A stretch of 64,000 nt of DNA from Nitrincola sp048264025 (GTDB taxonomy: Bacteria > Pseudomonadota > Gammaproteobacteria > Pseudomonadales > Balneatricaceae): NCBI RefSeq assembly GCF_048264025.1, contig NZ_JBLXDN010000005.1, forward strand, positions 116,448 through 180,447, given 5' to 3'. The position numbers and the translations under genes are program-made. Shown piece after piece: positions 46,670 to 54,894 of the stretch. Position 1 is the first letter of the stretch. Each line of letters starts with the position of its first letter. The notes beneath the pieces were generated by a model. That model had not been told where the DNA came from. It ran no database searches and worked only from the letters and a program-made list of their open reading frames with translations.

Positions 46670-46957
46670 TTAAATATACAAGGGGGCGGTGGTGGGTTTA
46701 TGTCTAGGCACATGAACGCTGCGGCTAAGACGCTGCCGTCTTCGGTATTGCCCCAGCCGATTTGCCATGGATAGCAGTTGCGCCATGGGATTGCCTACAC
46801 ACAGCTTCACTGGGGAGTTCCAGAGATAAAACAACAGATCCTGGGTAATCTCATTAGCAAAGCTGGCTGATCCGAACAGTCCGGAAAGGTAAGCATTCAA
46901 CTCTTCGTAATGCTGAGACAAGTACTCAGACAGGTCTGTAGCGTGTTCATCGATCAT
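46670..46957 (-). CDS. ECF sigma region-2-only protein (FecI-like fragment)
   Basis: A 95-residue protein whose sequence follows region 2 of FecI-type extracytoplasmic-function sigma factors: YLSQHYEELNAYLSGLFG, ANEITQDLLFYLW (region 2.1, compare DDIAQDTFLR of FecI) and NPMAQLLSMANRLGQYRRRQR (regions 2.2-2.4). Region 4, which binds the -35 element, is absent; the protein ends soon after. The ATG at 46957 has GGGAGG five bases upstream, so it should be well translated. A Fur box lies 44 nt before the start. It may be a decayed FecI gene or a true short regulator that binds core polymerase or a -10 element. No receptor with a FecA-type signalling domain is beside it. Confidence 0.7.
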   Translation of the reverse strand: MIDEHATDLSEYLSQHYEELNAYLSGLFGSASFANEITQDLLFYLWNSPVKLCVGNPMAQLLSMANRLGQYRRRQRLSRSVHVPRHKPTTAPLYI

Positions 46958-47000
46958 CTCATCCTCCCGGATATTTCAGTTCAATACCCATACATTAATT

Positions 47001-47019
47001 GTAATGATAACTATTATCA
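47001..47019 (-). promoter_or_regulatory. Putative Fur box before the sigma-like gene
   Basis: TGTAATGATAACTATTATC matches the 19-bp Fur consensus at 15 of 19 positions. It lies in the divergent region between the sigma-like gene and bfd. Confidence 0.7.
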
Positions 47020-47111
47020 ATGGTATCTATAGTTTTTTTATACCTCATATCAAAGTATTTGAAGCGTTGGTTGTGAAAAGCAGAAGGAAGACAAAAATCT
47101 CTTGTAATATT

Positions 47112-47130
47112 TATGATAAGCGTTATCATT
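47112..47130 (+). promoter_or_regulatory. Putative Fur box before bfd
   Basis: TATGATAAGCGTTATCATT contains the palindrome ATGATAA-CG-TTATCAT-like arms of a Fur site, 30 nt before the bfd start. It suggests iron repression. Confidence 0.7.
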
Positions 47131-47159
47131 TGTATTGAACTAGATAAGAGGGCTTGCTG

Positions 47160-47363
47160 ATGTATGTCTGTATATGTAATGGTGTAACTGAACGCGATGT
47201 GCATCAGGCGATTGATGGTGGGGCATCAAGTGTGCGTGATTTGAACCGTTCACTTCAGGTGGGTAGTTGTTGTGGCAAGTGTGTCTGCCTGGCTCGTGAC
47301 ATGCTGCGCACACAATCTCAATCCGATACCAGCTGTAACTATGTAGACGCGGCCGCCTGCTAA
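47160..47363 (+). CDS. bfd: Bfd, bacterioferritin-associated ferredoxin
   Basis: A 67-residue 2Fe-2S protein that reduces the iron core of bacterioferritin so that iron can be released. The ligand pattern is MYVCICNGVTERDV (two Cys) and VGSCCGKCV (two Cys), as in Bfd. I chose the ATG at 47160, with GAGGG seven bases upstream. It has its own putative Fur box and is divergent from the sigma-like gene; the bfr genes lie about 400 nt downstream on the other strand. Confidence 0.92.
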   Translation: MYVCICNGVTERDVHQAIDGGASSVRDLNRSLQVGSCCGKCVCLARDMLRTQSQSDTSCNYVDAAAC

Positions 47364-47750
47364 CCCTGTCACCTCTAATGCTCATGGACGAGCGCTAAAC
47401 GTCTGCGCCTGAGCAAATTCCTTTTCTGAAATTTCCTTCTATTTTCTTCTAATTTTCTTCTATTTGTATTAAACCTTGCTGTAAAAAGCTGAACCTAAGT
47501 CAGTTCTGACAAGGGGGGGTATTTTTGTGGGATTACGCTAGCTGGACTTGTGCGTGCAAAGTATCAGGCATAAAAAAAACCGTAACACAGTTTGGGCTGT
47601 GTTACGGTCTAACGTGCTGAGAGCACATGAACTTTAGTGCGGTTAAGCACGAGTTCAACCTGTCAATGAATCTTCATGTTAATGCAACGCATTATCGTTT
47701 GCAATTGTTTTGAAGAAAAAAACTAAATTTTTTTAAGGCTGTTTACAGGA
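47364..47750. other. Intergenic region between bfd and the bfr genes
   Basis: Nearly 390 nt without a gene. It contains a clear bfr-side terminator (47572-47608), a tract of TTTTCTTCTA repeats (about 47430-47465) and a G-run (GGGGGGG near 47512). Nothing else is recognised. Confidence 0.6.
47572..47608 (-). terminator. Rho-independent terminator for the bfr genes
   Basis: ACCGTAACACAG (47579-47590) pairs with CTGTGTTACGGT (47597-47608). Read on the minus strand, the stem is followed by eight T's, so it ends the bfr transcript about 140 nt after the last stop. Confidence 0.88.
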
Positions 47751-48218
47751 TCAGATCTGTGACTGTAAATAATTTTGTAATCCCAGCTTTTCTATCAGCC
47801 CCAACTGCTGTTCGAGCCAGTGGGCGTGATCCTCTTCAGTATCTTTAAGCAGCGCCAGCAGCATGTCGCGGCTCTGGTAATCCTGAGTGGTTTCGCACAG
47901 TGCAATGGCTGATTTGAGTTGACGGGTCACTTCGTATTCAAGGTCCAGGTCAAACTGCAGCATTTCAGGTACTGTAGATCCAATGTTTGCAGGGCCGCGA
48001 GTAGACAGGTCAGGCTTGCCTCCCAGCAGAAGAATGCGGTCGATCAGTAAGCTGGCGTGGCTTTTTTCATCATCAAACTCATGCGCAATTCGCTCGTGGA
48101 GTTTGGACAGTCCCCAGTCTTCATACATTTTTGAGTGCACAAAATACTGGTCCATGGCTGCGAGCTCGCCACCCATTAATTTATTCAGCGCTTCAATTAC
48201 GTCAGGGTTACCTTTCAT
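47751..48218 (-). CDS. bfr: Bacterioferritin, ferroxidase-type subunit without heme Met
   Basis: A 155-residue bacterioferritin subunit that stores iron. All ferroxidase ligands are present: Glu18, Tyr25, Glu51, His54, Glu94, and Glu/His at 128/131 (E. coli 127/130, shifted by one inserted residue). The heme ligand Met52 is replaced by Lys (DDEKSH). It should oxidise iron but not bind the inter-subunit heme by itself. It lies downstream of the second bfr gene, 25 nt away, and reads the same way. A mixed 24-mer of the two subunits is likely. Confidence 0.93.
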   Translation of the reverse strand: MKGNPDVIEALNKLMGGELAAMDQYFVHSKMYEDWGLSKLHERIAHEFDDEKSHASLLIDRILLLGGKPDLSTRGPANIGSTVPEMLQFDLDLEYEVTRQLKSAIALCETTQDYQSRDMLLALLKDTEEDHAHWLEQQLGLIEKLGLQNYLQSQI

Positions 48219-48243
48219 AGTGTTTCTCCGTTCGGTTCATTGT

Positions 48244-48708
48244 TCAGGTCATGGACTGTAGATAGTTTTCGATACTGATGCTGCTGATCAGTTGTAGCTG
48301 GGTCTCCAGCCAGTCCAGATAATCTTCTTCATATTCAAGGATATCTTCAAGCAGTTCGCGGCTAACGTAATCCTGCTCGGTTTCACAAACCTGTATGGCT
48401 GTTTTGAGCAGAGTTAACTGGTCTGAAACAAAGCCTTGATCTGCTTTCAGCATCTCTTCAGGCGTCTCGCCAATACGTAGTCGATCAAGGTGTTGCAGGT
48501 TAGGGAGGCCTTCGAGAAATAGTACACGCTCTATGAGCTTGTCGGCTTGCTTCATATCCTTGATAGATTTTTTATAGGCTTTCTCATTCAGGGCAGCAAA
48601 CCCCCAGTTGCCAAACATCCGGGCGTGCAGAAAGAACTGGTTAATTGAGGTCAGCTCGTAGGTAAGGACTTTATTGAGCTGTTGTATTACGGATTTCTCA
48701 CCTTTCAT
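48244..48708 (-). CDS. bfr: Bacterioferritin, heme-type subunit with lost ferroxidase site
   Basis: A 154-residue bacterioferritin. Met52, the heme ligand, is kept (KDMKQAD), but the ferroxidase site is broken: Tyr25 is Phe, Glu51 is Asp, His54 is Gln, Glu94 is Val and His130 is Tyr; Glu18 and Glu127 remain. It matches the alpha type of the heteropolymeric bacterioferritins known in Pseudomonas putida, Neisseria and Magnetospirillum, whose partner has the opposite set. It is the first gene of a two-gene unit and is divergent from hemP. No Fur box is obvious on its own side. Confidence 0.93.
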   Translation of the reverse strand: MKGEKSVIQQLNKVLTYELTSINQFFLHARMFGNWGFAALNEKAYKKSIKDMKQADKLIERVLFLEGLPNLQHLDRLRIGETPEEMLKADQGFVSDQLTLLKTAIQVCETEQDYVSRELLEDILEYEEDYLDWLETQLQLISSISIENYLQSMT

Positions 48709-48870
48709 AATGTCTGTCCGGTCAATTGGGTTGCGTCAAAATTACAGCTGCTTGCTATAGCTTTAATGTATTAAAAACACATCCATGGTTGAAATAATTA
48801 ATCGCAACAAGGTGTTGAGCAAGTCATTTGATTAATCACATAAATAATAGCACTTAATGATATTTCTGTG

Positions 48871-48909
48871 TTGACAAATACACGGATGGAAACGATAATT
48901 GTTATCGTT
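48871..48909 (+). promoter_or_regulatory. hemP promoter overlapped by a Fur box
   Basis: TTGACA (48871-48876) and GATAAT (48894-48899) are separated by 17 nt, a near-ideal sigma70 promoter. Overlapping the -10 is AACGATAA-TTG-TTATCGTT (48891-48909), with perfect 8-bp arms, a good Fur operator. Confidence 0.85.
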
Positions 48910-48926
48910 AGTGTTAAGGAGCTTAT

Positions 48927-49121
48927 ATGAAAGATCAACCATCAGCACAGATAAACGCTGAACAGAACAAGACTGCTCCACTCATTGGCAGTCGTGGATG
49001 TTCACCAAGGATTTCCAGCGAGGAATTGCTGGCAGGTAATGGGCGTCTTGAGATAGTACATGAAAATGAAATCTATCGTTTGTCACGGACGAAAAATGGA
49101 AAGCTGATACTGACCAAATAA
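48927..49121 (+). CDS. hemP: HemP, hemin uptake protein
   Basis: A 64-residue protein of the HemP family found beside heme receptors. In some bacteria HemP is a regulator needed for receptor expression. The C-terminal block ISSEELLAGNGRLEIVHENE and YRLSRTKNGKLILTK is the conserved core. AAGGAG lies five bases before the ATG. Its promoter is probably Fur-repressed, and the heme receptor gene follows in the same direction, so hemP may lead the heme operon. Confidence 0.92.
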   Translation: MKDQPSAQINAEQNKTAPLIGSRGCSPRISSEELLAGNGRLEIVHENEIYRLSRTKNGKLILTK

Positions 49122-49161
49122 GTGCTCTGACACTGATTCCCAATCAACTAAAACGCGTAAC

Positions 49162-49193
49162 GCCAGCCACCCAGTGCCCTCAGGCAGCCAGCT
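49162..49193 (+). repeat. Paired AGCCAGC motif before the heme receptor
   Basis: GCCAGCCA (49162-49169) and AGCCAGCT (49186-49193) lie 25 nt apart on register. The motif is weaker than in the other three receptor leaders. An ATG follows 8 nt later. Confidence 0.5.
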
Positions 49194-49235
49194 CGCGCGG
49201 ATGACATCACAGTGATGCTGTCCACGGAGCCATAG

Positions 49236-49325
49236 ATGAACAATTACTGGTTTGAATTTGTTTGCATCGGCGTAAGCGCCTTGTGCGCTTCAATGTTTAT
49301 ATTGCCTTCGCAAATCCCTATCTGA
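49236..49325 (+). CDS. Possible 29-residue membrane peptide
   Basis: An ATG frame with CGGAG six bases upstream, ending in TGA 56 nt before the receptor start. The product is mostly hydrophobic (begins MNNYWFEFVC, then a membrane-like run to ILPSQIPI). It lies between hemP and the receptor, so it could be a leader peptide or a small membrane protein. Only length, SD and hydrophobicity support it. Confidence 0.35.
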   Translation: MNNYWFEFVCIGVSALCASMFILPSQIPI

Positions 49326-49381
49326 TGTGTCTTTAATTTCTCTTGCAGATGGGGGTGTCTAATATTATGGGTGGCAAAGTT

Positions 49382-51559
49382 ATGAATTACGCAGTTTATT
49401 TTCCGCGCCAGGCGCTGACTCTGGCGGTTGGTATTGCCATTTCAGGCTTTTCTTTGGCTGAAGTCTCGACTCCAGTGGCATCGAAAGCCTCGCTTAAGGA
49501 GTTAACAGTAACGGCGTCGCATACTGAGCAGGATGTGCTGAATGTAGCCAATACTGTCAGTGTGATTACTGAAGACGATGTGCAAAAGCAGCAGGCTTCA
49601 GATGTAGAGGATATGCTGCGCTATGAAGCCGGTGTGTCAGTTCGCGCTCAGCCTATGCGCGCCACTGCAGCGCTCAGCGGCGTCGGCAGGGGCGGTAATG
49701 AAGGCGTCAATATTCGTGGTCTGGAAGGCAATCAGGTGACGATTCAGACCGATGGTGTTCGTCTTCCGGCTCTTTATACCTTCGGCCCTATTGTGACGGG
49801 TCGTGCTAATTATCTTGAGCCAGAAGGTTATCGACGCGCCGAAATTTTACGTGGGCCGAGTTCAACGTTGTATGGCAGCGAAGGATTGGCGGGTGCCGTC
49901 AGTTTTGTGACCAAGGATCCTGAAGATCTGCTGACACTAGGCAAGGATGTACAGGTTAATCTCAGAACGGGTTATGCCTCAGAAGACAAAAGCTGGTTTT
50001 CTACATCTGCTGTAGCAGCCAGAAATGAGCAGGTGTCAGTCATGCTGCTTTATACCCAGCGTGATGCCGAGCAGTTACGTAACCAGGGTAGTGCGACGGG
50101 TGTTGGTACTACCCGAACCCTGCCCAATCCGCAGCAAATCGATAGCGATTATTGGCTTGGAAAGCTGGTATGGGATGTGAATGATGAGCATCAGTTGAAA
50201 TTCACCGCTGAAACAATTGATCGCAACACGGATACGGAGGTTCTGAGTGGTTTAAGCAGTACAGTAACTGCATTGAATGCCGACGATCGTGTACGCCGTG
50301 ATCTGTACAAGATGGATTACCTGTATCAGCCTACGTCGAGCGATGGATTTCTCCGTATGGCGCGTATCAGCCTGTATCAGCAAGATAGCAGTGAACGGCA
50401 ATTTAGCGATGAGCGACGCACGATAGGTGATCGTACCCGTGATAATGAATACAGCGAGTTGGTTCAGGGTGTGAATGCGGTGTTTGAAAGCCAGTTGGGT
50501 GACGCCGTCACCCATACCTTCCATTACGGTCTGGATTACTCTCAGACGGATGTTCAGGCGTTTCGAGAGGGTACCCCGGCGGGCACCAGCTTTCCGGATA
50601 AGCCATTCCCGGATACTGATTATCAGCTGTTAGGCTTGTTTGCTCAGGACGAAATAGCCCTGGGTCAATGGCGTATTATTCCGGGCCTGCGTTACGATAG
50701 TTACAAGCTTGATCCGACTGCTGATGACCCGCTATACCGAGGGCTGTCGCCAGAGACCTTGTCGGACAGTGCGGTGTCAGCCAAGCTGGGAGTTGTTTGG
50801 CAGCAGGCACCACTACTGAACTGGTTTGCACAGTATGCTGAAGGTTTTCGTGCACCTACGCCGCAAGACGTAAACAGTGGCTTCACCAATCTTAGCAGCC
50901 CATTTTTTTCCTATCAGACCATTGCTAATCCGGATTTGAAGGCAGAAACCAGTCGCATGTATGAGGTTGGCCTGCGTGGTCGTGACAATAAACTACGCTA
51001 TAGCGTCAGTGTGTTCCGCGCAGACTACAAAAACTTTATAGAAAACACAGCTGTTAGTGGGACGGGTACGCCAACTGATCCGATGACCTATCAAAGTATC
51101 AATCATGACAAGGTTACTGTGACGGGTATAGAGGGGGATGCAAGATGGCAGTTTGATCCTGTCTGGGCGATTTCAGCTGGATTTGCCTGGCACCGAGGTG
51201 ACCAACGTGGCGATGACGGTAAAGCTCCCTTGGCAACCATTGACCCCGCCAAATTCCTGGCCGGTCTTCATTATGATCAGGGTGAGTACTATGCCGATCT
51301 AATGTTGACACATGTGCAGGCAAAGAAGCGTAATCCTGACGAAGATGGTTATTCGCCCGCCAGTTTTACCACAGCTGATCTGATGGCAGGCTGGCAGATT
51401 AATCGAAACGCTTCGCTTCAGGCGGGTGTGTTTAACCTGACAGACGAGCGCTACACCTATTGGGCTGATGTGCGCGATCTGAGTGCAGATTCGCAGGAAA
51501 TCGATGCCTATACGCAGCCGGGACGTAACTTCAAGGTCAGTTTTAATTATCAATTCTGA
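49382..51559 (+). CDS. TonB-dependent heme/hemoglobin receptor
   Basis: An outer-membrane receptor of the HemR/HmuR type that brings heme into the periplasm. It has 725 residues from MNYAVYFPRQAL (ATG 49382), with a signal peptide ending near FSLA; ATGs at 49349 and 49367 are alternatives. A TonB box-like ELTVTASH lies after the signal, then the plug (NIRGLEGNQVTIQTDGVRLP, EILRGPSSTLYGSEGLAGAV). The heme-receptor motifs FRAP (YAEGFRAPTPQD) and NPDL (ANPDLKAETSRMYEVGLRG) are in the C-terminal half, and the final residues FNYQF suit a barrel end. It lies upstream of hutX and hmuTUV. Confidence 0.9.
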   Translation: MNYAVYFPRQALTLAVGIAISGFSLAEVSTPVASKASLKELTVTASHTEQDVLNVANTVSVITEDDVQKQQASDVEDMLRYEAGVSVRAQPMRATAALSGVGRGGNEGVNIRGLEGNQVTIQTDGVRLPALYTFGPIVTGRANYLEPEGYRRAEILRGPSSTLYGSEGLAGAVSFVTKDPEDLLTLGKDVQVNLRTGYASEDKSWFSTSAVAARNEQVSVMLLYTQRDAEQLRNQGSATGVGTTRTLPNPQQIDSDYWLGKLVWDVNDEHQLKFTAETIDRNTDTEVLSGLSSTVTALNADDRVRRDLYKMDYLYQPTSSDGFLRMARISLYQQDSSERQFSDERRTIGDRTRDNEYSELVQGVNAVFESQLGDAVTHTFHYGLDYSQTDVQAFREGTPAGTSFPDKPFPDTDYQLLGLFAQDEIALGQWRIIPGLRYDSYKLDPTADDPLYRGLSPETLSDSAVSAKLGVVWQQAPLLNWFAQYAEGFRAPTPQDVNSGFTNLSSPFFSYQTIANPDLKAETSRMYEVGLRGRDNKLRYSVSVFRADYKNFIENTAVSGTGTPTDPMTYQSINHDKVTVTGIEGDARWQFDPVWAISAGFAWHRGDQRGDDGKAPLATIDPAKFLAGLHYDQGEYYADLMLTHVQAKKRNPDEDGYSPASFTTADLMAGWQINRNASLQAGVFNLTDERYTYWADVRDLSADSQEIDAYTQPGRNFKVSFNYQF

Positions 51560-51609
51560 ATCTGACGGCACAGTCCTGGCTGCGCTGGCAGAGCAAAGAG
51601 GTGAACGTT

Positions 51610-52152
51610 ATGAATATGATGAATCACAATCTGGAAATGATTATGCAGGAAAATCTTGTTCAACAGGTTGAAACCCTATTGCGGGAGAAACCGCAGCTGC
51701 GTCCCGTTGAAATGGCGGATGAGCTAAAAGTTACTGAGTGGTCTGTCGTATCAGCATTGCCGGGCGATATGGTGTACCTGATCAAGGGGAATCTTGCAGA
51801 AGCTATTCTTCTAGATATCTCACACTGGGGCGCGGTGACAACAATTGTTGAGCGTGATGGCTCGGTGTTTGAGTTCAAAGGGAGTTTGCCAGAAGGCAAG
51901 CCTGGCTTTGGCTACTTTAACCTGATGGGTACGGCTGGGCAGTTGCATGGGCATCTGAAGCTCGATGCTATTGCCAATATCGCCTTACTCAGCAAGCCGC
52001 TACGCGGTAAAGAAGCGCACGCCATCGTATTCTATAACAGGGCTGGAGCTTGTGTGTTTAAGGTTTATCTGGGGCGCGATGAGCAAGGCGTAATTTATGC
52101 GCATCAGTTGCAGGCATTCAATCGACTCAAGGGGCTTGGTTATGCCCGATAA
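51610..52152 (+). CDS. hutX: HutX, cytosolic heme carrier
   Basis: A heme-binding cytosolic protein that passes heme to HutZ in Vibrio. It has 180 residues. EFKGSLPEGKPGFGYFNLMG and HAIVFYNRAGACVFKVYLGRDE are family blocks; the core resembles half of HemS/ChuX. The ATG at 51610 follows GAGG with 8-nt spacing; a GTG lies 3 codons earlier. It overlaps the next gene by 11 nt. Confidence 0.92.
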   Translation: MNMMNHNLEMIMQENLVQQVETLLREKPQLRPVEMADELKVTEWSVVSALPGDMVYLIKGNLAEAILLDISHWGAVTTIVERDGSVFEFKGSLPEGKPGFGYFNLMGTAGQLHGHLKLDAIANIALLSKPLRGKEAHAIVFYNRAGACVFKVYLGRDEQGVIYAHQLQAFNRLKGLGYAR

Positions 52153-53038
52153 ATTACGTCGCTTGTTGCATTACGTTGTGGTGTTTCTGTCGACTGGCAT
52201 CGCCTTTCAGGTAGTGGCTGAGCCTCAGCGTGTGGTTTCAGTGGATGGTTCCATTACGGAAATCATTTATGCACTGGGGCAGGGACATCGATTGGTGGGC
52301 CGAGACACCACCAGCACCTGGCCAGAGTCAGCCAATGCCTTACCTGACGTGGGTTATATGCGCCAGTTGTCAGCTGAAGGTTTGTTGTCGTTAAGACCGG
52401 ACCTCATTCTTGTTACAGCGGATGCAAAGCCTCAGACGGTACTGGATCAGTTGCAGCAGACAGGTGTGAATATTCGGGTAATACCCAATGTTTACTCAGT
52501 AGAGGGTGTTAAAAACAAGATCGCTGAAGTGGCAGATGCACTTGGGGTATCTTCAGAAGGTGATGCATTGATTCAAACGTTTGCTGATGAATCTGAACGC
52601 GTGATTTCGCGTTTGAGTGCTGATAATTCGAATGGAATTCGTGCGATTTTCGTGATGGGTGTCCGTAACAGCAGCATGATGGTGGCAGGAAAAGGTAGTC
52701 GGGCCGATGCATTTTTGGCGCTGGCAGGCTTGACCAATCCTTTCAGCGACAGTGTTGAAAATTATCAGACGGTATCCGCTGAAGCGCTGATGCAGGCCAA
52801 TCCTGATTTGATCCTGACCCTTGAGAATGCTGAGGCGATGGGTGGCGGCAAAGATAGAGTGCTGGCTGATCCAGCGATTAGTCGTACTGCTGCAGGACAG
52901 GCTGGCAAGGTCATCGCCATAGAATCACGCTGGCTTAATTTTGGTCCGGATTTACCCAAGAGTCTCGATGAGCTGGTAAACAGCCTGATGCTACCCGAAA
53001 GCACTGTTGGACTGGTAGGTTTGGAAGGAGAGGGGTGA
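52142..53038 (+). CDS. hmuT: HmuT-type heme-binding periplasmic protein
   Basis: Periplasmic binding protein that carries heme from the outer-membrane receptor to HmuUV. It has 298 residues with a signal peptide (HYVVVFLSTGIAFQVVA). RVVSVDGSITEIIYALGQGHRLVGRD, and the Tyr-containing DVGYMRQLSAEGLLSLRPDLI are as in HmuT/ShuT. The ATG lies inside hutX; the stop overlaps the hmuU ATG by 1 nt. No lipobox. Confidence 0.93.
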   Translation: MPDKLRRLLHYVVVFLSTGIAFQVVAEPQRVVSVDGSITEIIYALGQGHRLVGRDTTSTWPESANALPDVGYMRQLSAEGLLSLRPDLILVTADAKPQTVLDQLQQTGVNIRVIPNVYSVEGVKNKIAEVADALGVSSEGDALIQTFADESERVISRLSADNSNGIRAIFVMGVRNSSMMVAGKGSRADAFLALAGLTNPFSDSVENYQTVSAEALMQANPDLILTLENAEAMGGGKDRVLADPAISRTAAGQAGKVIAIESRWLNFGPDLPKSLDELVNSLMLPESTVGLVGLEGEG

Positions 53039-54072
53039 TGCAGCGTGTCATCGCATCGCCACGATTGGCGGCAGGAATGCTGGTATTAGCGCTGCTGATT
53101 ACATTGAGTGTCTCTTTGACACAAGGCGCTATGACTCTTAGTGTTTGGCAGGTCTACGGTGTTCTGGCAGGGCTGCTGGATGATGCGCAGGCGGCGCTGG
53201 TGGTGATAGATATTCGTTTGCCGCGGGTTGTGCTGGGTTGCATTGTCGGCGCAGGTCTTGCTATTGCTGGCGCGGCGATGCAAGGGCTTTTTCGAAATCC
53301 ATTAGCCGATCCAGGCTTGGTGGGTGTATCCAGCGGTGCCGCGTTGGCCGCCGTTATGGTGATAGTGCTGGGTGGCACCTACTTGAAGCAATGGGTGGTC
53401 TTATGGGGGTATTTTGCTCTACCGATTGCCGCTTTCATTGGCGGGATATTGGTAACAGCATTGATTTATAGGGTGGCTACCCGCGATGGGCGAACGGATG
53501 TCGCCATCATGCTGTTGGCCGGTGTTGCCATCAATGCGATCGCAGGCGCTGCCACCGGCATCATGACCTATTATGCTACAGATGAAGAGCTGCGCACGCT
53601 GACTTTTTGGTCAATGGGATCACTGGCCAGTGCTTCCTGGGTTGATGTAGCCATGGCTGGTATTCCTATTTTACTCGCGTGCGTACTCTTGCCCTTATAC
53701 TCCCGGACGCTTAATGCGTTTCTGATGGGTGAAAGTGTCAGTACACATATGGGCTTTGATGTGAAACGGATGAAATCTATAGTGATAGCACTGACGGCCC
53801 TGGCAGTAGGTGCGGCAGTTGCGGTCAGTGGTGTGATAGGTTTTGTAGGGTTGGTGGCGCCGCATTTGGTGCGATTGCTAACCGGTCCTGATCATCGCTG
53901 GGTATTACCTCTGAGTGCGGTAATGGGGGCTTTACTGGTGGTGGCGTCAGATATTTTTGCCCGCCTGCTCATTGCGCCAGCCGAATTGCCTATAGGGCTA
54001 ATGATGGCATCCATTGGTGGGCCCTTTTTTCTGTGGCTTTTGTTACAGCAACGCGCAAGGGTGGGCTTCTGA
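53038..54072 (+). CDS. hmuU: HmuU-type heme ABC permease
   Basis: The FecCD-family permease for heme import, with 344 residues and about ten helices. DIRLPRVVLGCIVGAGLAIAG and QGLFRNPLADPGLVGVSSGAA are family signatures, and GFVGLVAPHLVRLLTGPDHR is the cytoplasmic coupling segment. The ATG at 53038 has AAGGAG seven bases upstream and overlaps the hmuT stop (TGATG). It forms a dimer that works with HmuT and HmuV. Confidence 0.95.
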   Translation: MQRVIASPRLAAGMLVLALLITLSVSLTQGAMTLSVWQVYGVLAGLLDDAQAALVVIDIRLPRVVLGCIVGAGLAIAGAAMQGLFRNPLADPGLVGVSSGAALAAVMVIVLGGTYLKQWVVLWGYFALPIAAFIGGILVTALIYRVATRDGRTDVAIMLLAGVAINAIAGAATGIMTYYATDEELRTLTFWSMGSLASASWVDVAMAGIPILLACVLLPLYSRTLNAFLMGESVSTHMGFDVKRMKSIVIALTALAVGAAVAVSGVIGFVGLVAPHLVRLLTGPDHRWVLPLSAVMGALLVVASDIFARLLIAPAELPIGLMMASIGGPFFLWLLLQQRARVGF

Positions 54073-54861
54073 ATGTTGTCTGGACATGAATTAACACTGA
54101 CACTAGACGGAAAAAAACTCCTGGATAGTGTATCGCTGCATATACCTGCAGGCGAGATGTTGGCCGTTTTGGGGCCGAATGGTGCAGGTAAATCCACGTT
54201 GTTAAAGGTGATGAGTGGTGATGTTGCTGGTTTAAAGGAACAGGTGGCGCTAAATGGACGGCGTTTAAACCACTGGACTACTGGCGAGCTGGCACAATAC
54301 CGAGCCGTTATGCCACAAAGTGTGCAGTTGAACTTTGCCTTCACCGTAGAGGAGGTGATTGAAACCGGGATACGTCATCCCATGCCACGGCTTGATCGCC
54401 AGGCGCATATTCTGCAGATGCTATCCTTGTTTGACGCCGCGCATTTGATTACACGTAACTATCTGACACTGTCAGGTGGAGAGCAACAGCGAGTACAGTT
54501 GGCGAGAGTCCTGTCTCAACTTGAGGTGATGCCAACAACTGAGCCTCGTTATCTGTTGTTGGATGAATGTACTGCGAGCCTTGATTTGAGCCATCAGCAT
54601 CAGGTGTTTTCAGTGTTGCAACAAAGAGTACGTCAACAGGGTATGGGTGTACTGGTGGTGTTACACGATTTAAATCTGGCCGCTCAATATGCCGATAAAA
54701 TCCTGTTGATGAATGCTGGTAAAGTTGCCTGTCAAGGCAGTGTACGAGAGGTTTTGCGGTCAGACCTGCTCAGTGAGGTGTACCGCTACCCTATCGATGT
54801 AATGGAACACCCTGGCGGTTGGCCTCTGGTGATTACCGCACCATCCGCCGCGGTTGCGTGA
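54073..54861 (+). CDS. hmuV: HmuV-type heme ABC ATPase
   Basis: The ATPase for heme import, with 262 residues. Walker A is GPNGAGKSTLLK, Q-loop VMPQSVQ, signature LSGGEQQRVQLARVL, and H-loop VVLHDLNLAAQYAD. The Walker B reads LLLDECTASLD, with Cys where most ABC ATPases have Pro after the catalytic Glu; the catalytic Glu itself is kept. It starts immediately after the hmuU stop. Confidence 0.95.
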   Translation: MLSGHELTLTLDGKKLLDSVSLHIPAGEMLAVLGPNGAGKSTLLKVMSGDVAGLKEQVALNGRRLNHWTTGELAQYRAVMPQSVQLNFAFTVEEVIETGIRHPMPRLDRQAHILQMLSLFDAAHLITRNYLTLSGGEQQRVQLARVLSQLEVMPTTEPRYLLLDECTASLDLSHQHQVFSVLQQRVRQQGMGVLVVLHDLNLAAQYADKILLMNAGKVACQGSVREVLRSDLLSEVYRYPIDVMEHPGGWPLVITAPSAAVA

Positions 54862-54894
54862 TACAGAAACCTTAACTGTTATTGGAGAGACACA

